From Paenibacillus guangzhouensis (lineage in GTDB: Bacteria; Bacillota; Bacilli; Paenibacillales; Paenibacillaceae): a DNA stretch of 64,000 nucleotides. The stretch lies in the NCBI RefSeq assembly GCF_009363075.1, contig NZ_CP045293.1:2232001-2296000 (forward strand), read 5' to 3'. This document shows, in pieces, positions 8,044 to 15,500 of this stretch (positions are counted from its first letter, which is position 1; every line of letters begins with the position of its first letter). A program made the position numbers and the translations under genes. A model generated the notes under the pieces. It saw only the letters and a program-made list of their open reading frames with translations. It had not been told where the DNA came from and ran no database searches.

Positions 8044-8721
8044 GCATAAAGTTTTAAATTTGCTAGTCTAAAATATATATTTTGTCGAATGTTGTAATAT
8101 AAAGAGAGACCCCTTCTACCTTATATAAATGGAGAAAGAGTCCTCTTAGATACCTGCATATAGAATAAGTTCTTACAGATAAGGTGATCAATAGCTAGCG
8201 AATACTAGCCCAAGCCTAATCCATACATCCACTACTACCTCACACCCGTTGACTAGCAGCGCGATCCGATGTACTCCCGGAAATTGACGGAGGGCTATGA
8301 GATTAGTCTAGCGGTGTGTGCGTGTACCCGCCAATCTGCTGCTAGTCAGAGAGATTATTTCTTTTATTCCTATCGCCAGCAAAAGATATGGTTTCTTGTT
8401 TTATTTCCCCCTTACTCAAATTATTAATCCGTCGAATGAGGCCATTATCACCATGATTATTGTGATTCTGTCACATCTTACCCTTCATTTGAGCTGCCAG
8501 ATTTTTTTTATTGCATCCTGTACTTGTTTTTTAACAGAAATCTATCTGGTATTTGTTAACATAAAGTGTACGAAAAAGTTTCTTTAACCCCCCTTAGATG
8601 GATAAGCTAAAGCCGAAAATCGTTATAAAAAATATCATCTTTCATGCAACATTTCCACTATGTCAGTTGTTTACACAGTATGAACCAATTGATCGGTTCG
8701 AGACGAAAGGAGAACTTAACG
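8044..8721. other. Intergenic region with an 11-bp inverted repeat
   Basis: About 680 bases without a convincing gene. It contains TGACTAGCAGC (8250-8260) and its exact complement GCTGCTAGTCA (8338-8348), 77 bases apart. An 89-codon open frame at 8318-8587 has no ribosome binding site and no recognisable content. The rest is AT-rich; I see no other function. Confidence 0.4.
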
Positions 8722-9624
8722 ATGAAAAAACTTTCTACAGCCATTATGGCCTACACACTTGCGCTTACATTACCGATGACTGCACTTGCCGCTAATGCAC
8801 CGAAAACCGAGGTTATTGCCATGCATAAGGAGTATCAGATTACCGTGAATAAAAATGCGTTAAAAATGCAACCGAAAGTGATCAATAATGTCACCATGGT
8901 GCCGGCTCGTGCTATTTTTGAGGCCCTTAACTTTACTATCAAATGGGATGAAAAGAAGAAGGAACTCCATGCAGAAAACGGAGAGAGAGCAACCGATTTT
9001 GTGATTGGAACTGACAGCTACATTGCGTATAGCACTCATTCCATTGGAATGACCGCCCCCACTTCCCTTGGTGCTGCTCCTGTTGCAATCAGTGGCTTCG
9101 TATATGTTCCTGTAGAACTGTTCCGTATTATACTTGATAATGAAAATGCCGTACTTGTAAAGGATGGTAAAATCAGCATTAATGCTGCTAAAGTAAGCAA
9201 AGAGACCGACAAAAAAAGCACACAGATTCCAAATCCCTTTGTGAACTATAACACTGTGGAGGATGCAAGAAAGGCAATGGGTGTAGATTTTACGGTTCCT
9301 TCATTGCTTCCGAAGAATTACAAACAAGACGATATTTCTATCACGAATGACACTGAGATGAAAATGGTACAGATTGTTTACCGGAATGGGGAAAATAAAC
9401 TATATTATCGTGTATCGCAAACCTCCGGTGACATTAGCGGTGATTACAACGAGTATGAGACCACAAAAACCGTCTCCATAGGAGAGTTAAAAGTTACACT
9501 GAAAGGAGATAAAGGACTTGCCTCCATTGCTTCTTGGGAAGCAAATGGCTTCAACTATTGCTTGATGGCAGATATTGCACTCTCCGTTGAAGAGGTAACC
9601 ACCCTTATTGAAAATATCAAATAA
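8722..9624 (+). CDS. Secreted copper amine oxidase N-terminal domain / DUF4367 protein
   Basis: A 300-residue exported protein. An AAAGGAG site nine bases before the ATG at 8722 fixes the start. A signal peptide (MKKLSTAIMAYTLALTLP... TALAA) is followed at about residues 35-125 by a copper-amine-oxidase-N-like domain (ITVNKNALKMQPKVINNVTM, VPARAIFEAL). This domain is common in Paenibacillus cell-surface proteins and carries no oxidase activity itself. The C-terminal half (about 185-300) matches the DUF4367 pattern (VPSLLPKNYK; SWEANGFNYCLMADIALSVEEV). The same module occurs in the anti-sigma-like protein at 10355, so the two may sense or bind the same thing. Confidence 0.85.
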   Translation: MKKLSTAIMAYTLALTLPMTALAANAPKTEVIAMHKEYQITVNKNALKMQPKVINNVTMVPARAIFEALNFTIKWDEKKKELHAENGERATDFVIGTDSYIAYSTHSIGMTAPTSLGAAPVAISGFVYVPVELFRIILDNENAVLVKDGKISINAAKVSKETDKKSTQIPNPFVNYNTVEDARKAMGVDFTVPSLLPKNYKQDDISITNDTEMKMVQIVYRNGENKLYYRVSQTSGDISGDYNEYETTKTVSIGELKVTLKGDKGLASIASWEANGFNYCLMADIALSVEEVTTLIENIK

Positions 9625-9649
9625 TTCATTCCGATACCAGTTATAACGA

Positions 9650-9683
9650 CCCGGAAAATCTACCATTTCCGGGTTTCTTGTTT
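9650..9683 (+). terminator. Terminator after the DUF4367 protein
   Basis: Perfect 8-bp stem CCCGGAAA/TTTCCGGG with an 8-base loop, followed by TTTCTTGTTT. It ends the rightward transcript. Confidence 0.85.
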
Positions 9684-9897
9684 GTGATGAATTCAGAGAA
9701 AGTGAGCGCTTATGAAGAATTATCCCATCATACTACGATCTTCCTTTAAATGCCTTTACAGGATTAAAACATGTTTAAATTATATCATTTATTTATTTCG
9801 TCTTTTCTTTGGGGAATATATTTACTTAAGTAGTGCAACACGTAGCCTTCCAAGACTTGATACTAATAATATGCACTCGCAAGTCAATCGATTTAAA

Positions 9898-10371
9898 ATG
9901 CTGAGAGTAGAGATTGCATTAAAGGAGCATGGTGATGCTATCTTGCGATTATCCTATTCCTATCTTCATAATATATCTGATGCCGAGGATATCTTGCAGG
10001 AGACCTTGCTCAAGATGCTAAAAAAAGCGCCGGTTTTTGAATGCCTGGAACATGAAAAGGCTTGGTTATTGAGGGTAGCCATCAACTTATGTAAAAATAA
10101 AATTAAATATAACCAACGACGACGATGGGAAGAATTGTCTGAATCCCTCTCTTGTGAGATATCGGAGGACCTCTCCTTTTTGTGGGATACTGTCGGATCG
10201 TTGCCAGTTAAGTATCGAGAGGTAATCCACCTGTTTTATCAGGAGGATATGACTACCATAAAGATAGCCAAGTTGCTCGATAAGCAAGAGTCTACTGTCC
10301 GTTCCTTACTGTACCGGGCCAGAGGCCTTTTGAAAGATAAATTAAAGGAGGTGTATGATTTTGAAGAATAA
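9898..10371 (+). CDS. ECF-type RNA polymerase sigma factor
   Basis: The sigma-factor part covers about 157 residues from the ATG at 9898. Region 2 is GDAILRLSYSYLHNISDAEDILQ and following, with ETLLKMLKK. Region 4 is LPVKYREVIHLFYQEDMTTIKIAKLL, with the HTH KQESTVRSLLYRARGLLKDKL. The open frame extends back to an ATG at 9712, but the extra 62 residues match nothing in sigma factors and none of the possible starts has a good ribosome binding site. The N-terminus is therefore uncertain. The stop overlaps the next gene by 17 bases, the usual sigma/anti-sigma coupling. Confidence 0.85.
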   Translation: MLRVEIALKEHGDAILRLSYSYLHNISDAEDILQETLLKMLKKAPVFECLEHEKAWLLRVAINLCKNKIKYNQRRRWEELSESLSCEISEDLSFLWDTVGSLPVKYREVIHLFYQEDMTTIKIAKLLDKQESTVRSLLYRARGLLKDKLKEVYDFEE

Positions 10372-11014
10372 GTATCAACAGTTGCAGGATATGATTTGTG
10401 TAACATCGGATATGGAACAAAGGATTTTGACTCGTTTAGTCCAGACAGAGCAAAGTATATCCGAGTTGAAGAAGCCCGTTTTGTTTCGTATTCCCCTTAA
10501 GTATGCAATTTCCATATTTGCCTGTTTAGCCCTTGTGGTTTGTTTTATGACGGTTAGGCCCTATTTAATAACACCGGACACTCCCACACCACCTATACTA
10601 ACCGTCTCGCCTGTTATAGATTATGAGAATCTGTCCGATTTATCTAAAAATCTTTCCTTTCCTCTTTATGTTCCTTCGAATATACCCAAAGATTATTCAC
10701 TGGAATTCAGTTCAATTATGTTTGAGAAAACCGCTCAACTCATTTACTCAGATAATAGTGACATAATTAAGTTCCAGATGACAAAAGGAGATCTTGATGA
10801 GAGAGGAGATTTTACTGAATATAAGCAGATCAAAATAGTACCTTCAGACCATGGGAAATTGACCATTAAAGGAAACAACGACCTATTTTCTGTTGTATCA
10901 TGGTCGCAAAACGGTTTTTCCTTCTCAATTTCCACCAGTAAGCCCCTGTCACTAAAGACTATGGTTGGATTAGCTGAAGGTGTTGTTCCATACTCGTCCC
11001 AATATGCCCGTTAG
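10355..11014 (+). CDS. Membrane protein with extracytoplasmic DUF4367 domain, probable anti-sigma factor
   Basis: A 219-residue protein translated from an AAAGGAGG-preceded start overlapping the sigma gene. It has a short cytoplasmic N-terminus (about 45 residues), one membrane helix (YAISIFACLALVVCFMTV, about 49-66), then an outside DUF4367-like domain (LPLYVPSNIPKDYSLEF-like start; SWSQNGFSFSISTSKPLS near the end). The topology and the coupling argue for an anti-sigma factor, although no zinc-binding HxxxCxxC motif is present. The TAG stop codon lies inside one of the recurring intergenic boxes (GCCCGTTAG), so the natural C-terminus may have been altered. Confidence 0.8.
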   Translation: MILKNKYQQLQDMICVTSDMEQRILTRLVQTEQSISELKKPVLFRIPLKYAISIFACLALVVCFMTVRPYLITPDTPTPPILTVSPVIDYENLSDLSKNLSFPLYVPSNIPKDYSLEFSSIMFEKTAQLIYSDNSDIIKFQMTKGDLDERGDFTEYKQIKIVPSDHGKLTIKGNNDLFSVVSWSQNGFSFSISTSKPLSLKTMVGLAEGVVPYSSQYAR

Positions 11015-11149
11015 TTCAATGAACAGATAAGAACCCGCAGTGAGGCGAGTACCTCCACTCAACCATCAATTATGATTAGATAGTTATCGGTCAGATATCC
11101 ATGTTCTTGTCATTGAGTTAGGACAAAAACTTATATACTTAAAAAAACA

Positions 11150-11172
11150 AGCCGCAAATTATGCGGCTTTTA
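11150..11172. terminator. Small bidirectional terminator hairpin
   Basis: AGCCGCA/TGCGGCT stem with a short AT loop, an A-run on the left and TTTT on the right, so it can act on either strand. It lies about 135 bases after the anti-sigma-like gene. Confidence 0.6.
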
Positions 11173-11224
11173 ATGTTACTCTGTTCTTGTCACCCGACAC
11201 TATTATGTCAGAGGAACAACATAA

Positions 11225-11470
11225 ATTCAGATGGATTTATTTTCACTACTACTGTTCGAAAGAAAATCAAACCTATTTCTCAGGCACGTGCAAATAAAAT
11301 GGTGTGCTATTGTTGGGGTCCCGCCAGCTAGAATTCATGATACAGAAGATCATTTGCAACAGTTATGTACGAAAGGGACTGACATCGATGTTATAAGACA
11401 ATTACTCAATCATCAAACAATCAACTCCACTAAGATCTACATTGAAGATAAATTGTTCGAAACTCGATAA
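11225..11470 (+). pseudogene. Tyrosine recombinase C-terminal remnant
   Basis: The reading frames contain pieces of a phage-type integrase C-terminus: VRKKIKPISQARANKMV in one frame and GTDIDVIRQLLNHQTINSTK in another. The second corresponds to the helix carrying the (H/K)-x-x-H region and the approach to the catalytic tyrosine (TKIYIEDKL). Frameshifts separate the pieces and the RHSFATHL box is degraded. It is a non-functional scar of an integrated element at the left side of the accessory region. Confidence 0.65.
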
Positions 11471-11544
11471 TTCAGATACCTATAAATGACTCTATATTCG
11501 CTTATGTGAGAACTTTTCGTACAAAGTGAAGGTGCTGAAAAGAC

Positions 11545-11580
11545 AAGGGGTTTCATCACTTGATGAAACCCCTTACTGTT
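11545..11580 (+). terminator. Strong hairpin terminator
   Basis: A perfect 14-bp stem AAGGGGTTTCATCA/TGATGAAACCCCTT with a two-base loop, followed by ACTGTTTT. It closes off the recombinase remnant on the right and may insulate the small gene that follows. Confidence 0.7.
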
Positions 11581-11633
11581 TTAATAAACATTACTCGGTT
11601 ACAGTCTCGGTCCATTAATAGCCACCAAATCCC

Positions 11634-11834
11634 CTATTCTTTAACCATAATAGATATCTCTTCATAATCGTCGAATGACCCAATGCGTTTTAGATATTCT
11701 GTGCCTCCATCCACACCAACCTTGCCACACTCACACATCCTAAGGTCATGAACATCTATAGATTCTATGATTTCTAAACGATGCTCGCATCGAACTTTAT
11801 TACGAATAATTTTCGATTTCACTTCTCTAACCAT
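11634..11834 (-). CDS. Small Cys-motif protein, paralogue of the gene at 34361 (DUF7695-like)
   Basis: A 66-residue protein with a strongly conserved core CGKVGVDGGTEYLKRIGS, shared almost exactly with the 73-residue protein at 34361. The paralogue has CxxC...CxC and looks like a small zinc ribbon. This copy keeps the C-terminal CEC but has CEHR where the paralogue has CLNC, so one ligand pair is broken. The ribosome binding site is weak (AAGGG close to the ATG; a GTG four codons on is possible). The function is unknown; similar small proteins occur in Paenibacillus. The family name is from memory. Confidence 0.6.
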   Translation of the reverse strand: MVREVKSKIIRNKVRCEHRLEIIESIDVHDLRMCECGKVGVDGGTEYLKRIGSFDDYEEISIMVKE

Positions 11835-12538
11835 CCCTTAAAAGACATGCAGGCTTAAATAGCATTCATCCATATTCTATCGCAATGTCAGTGTTTCTGT
11901 CCTATTGTTATTTGACCAAGGAGCAATAGCCGCGATTGACTCGATCACCTTCAATACGGATATTAGCAAACGCATATGATTGTTTTCCAGATCAACAATT
12001 AAGAAAACCATCCAATCGGGGGACAATTATCCCTTTTCAGGTGATAACCCTGACCCTCAGAGTAATGTCCCGCTCATCCATTCCATCACCGTAATACAAT
12101 CGGGTAACCACTACGGTTTCTCCATGTTGATTTTGCGATGTGAGAGAACCTTATGTTCTTCTTTTTCGAAATCAGATAATTGCCGTTGAACCTCAAAAGC
12201 AATATCGCCCCTTTTCTTCAGTGGGGCAAATTTACACTTTCGATTTTACCAAACGTCAGAAATTAGAGCAGGCTACTCTTCGTTATCTTTAGTCATAATG
12301 CCCCTTTAAAGCGTTGCTATAGCGCCAACCGGACTGACCTTATCAGAATCGATAATCAGTAAATTCAGTTCCTTTAAGAATTTCGACCTTCCCAAATGTT
12401 CGGCTGCTTTCAAATAGCTTAACTGTTATGCCCGTTAATGTAATGGTTAGACATTTTCAGCAATCCTTTTTGGACATTCCAGCAAAGTCTGGATTTCCTT
12501 TTTCAATAGTCTGTTTAACATTAAATTCTGATAAAAAA
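11835..12538. other. Decayed intergenic region
   Basis: About 700 bases. Leftward reading shows short open stretches with protein-like composition but many stops (for example QRQLSDFEKEEHKVLSH near 12150-12195 and LLIIDSDKVSPVGAIAT near 12310-12360). They belong to no family I recognise. A degenerate copy of the recurring box (TGCCCGTTAATGTAAT) lies at about 12428-12444. No intact gene is visible. Confidence 0.4.
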
Positions 12539-15500
12539 CTAATTTAGTTTTGGCATCATTTCTATTTTATCAACTTTATAATCTGTCAGCCCTTCTTCTT
12601 TAACTAACCTATCTATCAATGCTTTTTCACATAGCCATCTCCCCATTAACGGCTGCCTAAAATAATGTTCTTGTATAGCTTCTCTATTAGGGCATACATA
12701 ACGCTCAAAATACATAACTGTATTCTCCTCTTGATCTTTCCATACTAGCGGATTATCTTTGGAAGGGTATATATTTAATGCCTCTTTTATTAAGGGTGAT
12801 GGATATAACATTGTATTTCCATATATAAATACACTTGTTCCAACAATTTCATTCGTTAGACAAACTCCATTATCATTAAGATACTCTTCTTCTATTATAA
12901 ATAACCCTTCGTCTTTTTCTAATAAATTTGAAACTACTCCTCCTGGATTCAGTGATTTGATTATAGATGGATCTTTAATCAAAATATTGTTTTGAATTAT
13001 TTTAGCTGTTTCTGTAAAAACAACTCCCTCTTTGCTTCCAACTGGATACCAAATTACTCCACCAATAACATACATGCCTTCAGGTACTTCTTTGTTTACA
13101 ATCCTTTTTAAATATGGTTTGCATTTCGATAAAGATCCTTCTTCAATATATATTTTTAATTCTTTCTCAACATTCCATTCCTTTTCATAGGTAATTTTCG
13201 GTACTTCCGAAATTATCCAAGCATCGTCTGTATTCAATAGAGCTTGTGCTTTTATAGATAAAGGAATATACCCCCATCTATTCTTTTTCTCTTCACCATA
13301 TAAAACTTTCATATCTAAATCCGTATAGGATTTTGGGTAAAGCATAGAATCCCCAGCTCTAGCTGCATTCTTTAAATTCGGATCGCTAGTTATAGACTTC
13401 TTATTCATCAATAAATATCTAATATCATCATAAGAATCAAAAGTTAATTCTTCCATTACTCGTAAAAAAGTTTTTACTGTGCTACTTAATTTGGATTTAT
13501 CAATTATTGATGGATACTCGTTAACTATTTCATAGCGAATCTCTTTAGCATCATACTTGATTTCCATTTCTTTGTTATCACCTAAAATGGAAGCATATGT
13601 ATTGATAATTGAATATAGTTGAATTTTTTTATCTAATTCATTTGTAATTTCATATTCTTTTACAATACAAGGGTATATAACATTAAAGCCTTCCAAATTT
13701 CCTTGAGACCATCTTTCTGATAATTTTATTAAATATTCCTTCTGCTCGTTAGTATATAACTCCCAAGAAACTGACAAGTACTTAAATATCTCTGGATATT
13801 TTACAATAAGTAACTGTAATCCCTGTAAGCAGATCTCAATTCTATGAATGTTTCTAGTTATAACTTGTTCCATTAGAATGTTACAAACAAGTTCTTTAAT
13901 ATCTTTAGGTTCTGGTAAATAGTTGGTCGAAGGAGTTACTTCAAAATTAAATTTTATATGTCCACACCCATCTATCCACATGAAGTGGCATTTTAATTCC
14001 TCATCAAACATATATTTCACAAAATCAATAGATAATATATCTCCTACATATTGCAACAAAAACTCCATATTAGAGCTACAAGTAAGATAATTATCATCGT
14101 CCTCAAGATTTTTTATATTATATTCTGCCAAATCCCATAAAAAATCTTCTTTTAATATATTAATATTTTTTTCCACAATATTTGTGCACCCTGAATTTTC
14201 CCAAGAATAACTTTCTAATCTATTTAAGGTAATTTTACCAAATTCTTCGGCAATATCCTTAGAAATCTCACCACGGCTTTCTAGAACACTCCAAGCAATG
14301 TTAATTGAAGTCCATCTCATTAAAGAATCGTTTTCATATTTTAAAAACTCTACTATTTCTTCCAATTTCATTTCGCTTAGAATGATTTTTAATTCATTTT
14401 CTTCTAATTCTCTTTGTGAATCATAATCCGTTTGATTTTGTGTTTTTACATATTCCTTACTTTCTACATAAAGAGCAACCTTTACATGTTCCAGTGACAC
14501 ATCTAACAAAAGGTTTTCAATTTCTTCAACGCCAAGTTCCTTACCCTTATTTACACATTTAAAATAAATACGTTTTAATCCTGCTCGATCATCATTGTGA
14601 TACCAAGATAATATCCCACAGCTTAATATCCAAATAGAAATTATCTCTTCAATATCAACAGCAATATCCACCAAATCAAATAACTGATCATATAATATAT
14701 CTAATGAGAAACGAAACTCTTCATCTATTTGTCTAGCTTGCCATATATCACGAATTCCGTTTTTTACCGCAGCAGTTGCGATTTCATTTTGTATATCATA
14801 GGAAGCTCTATTACTGCCTTTTATATCCGCTAAACTAGATAATTTATATAGTTCTAAACCTCTAGTTTTCCATTCTTGTGAATCTTGTTTTATTATCTTT
14901 TTAAAATATTTAAATAAAGGCCATAAAGCATGTTCCTTATGATCTATGTAACTAACCACATCCCATTTTAACTTTTCATTAATTTCACCCATGAGTTCTG
15001 GTAGTACTACTTCACCATATTTTTTAAAACACTCATGAGTTTCTTCAAAATTACTTTCTAAAAAAAGCTTTTCTCCCTTTACTCCATATAACTCCAGCAA
15101 GTATTTTTTTACAATATCATTTTTTTTGTTCTCTATTAGAAAATCCAATATGATAGTTTTATAATGCATCCCCAGTAAATTATGTTCAAACAGATGAGTT
15201 TCCAGTAAAACATATAAAGCTTCACTTTCAGTACGTTCAAAAATTGCTCTATGATTTAAAGATACAAACAATAAAATATTAAACCCATCTTTAAAATCAA
15301 AAGTTCTTACTTTTCTTGTTTTATAGTTAAAAAATTCTTCGTAACTTTTTAATATTATTTTTGAGCTAGAACAATCAATCTTTCCTTTATTAGCCTCTCC
15401 TAGAGTTCTTCCGATCAAAAAACCATGACGAATTAGAGTACTTAAATATTGATAATCTTCATCTTTATTTTCAATTTCATCAATAAAACTGTTTATTAAA

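Noticed and set aside
8318-8587. 89-codon rightward frame in the intergenic region
   Set aside because: No ribosome binding site, low-complexity hydrophobic composition and no recognisable motif; it is consistent with chance in AT-rich DNA.
9712-9897. N-terminal extension of the sigma factor
   Set aside because: The 62 residues do not resemble sigma factor region 1 or 2, and there is no good start signal. I annotated from 9898, although this is not certain.
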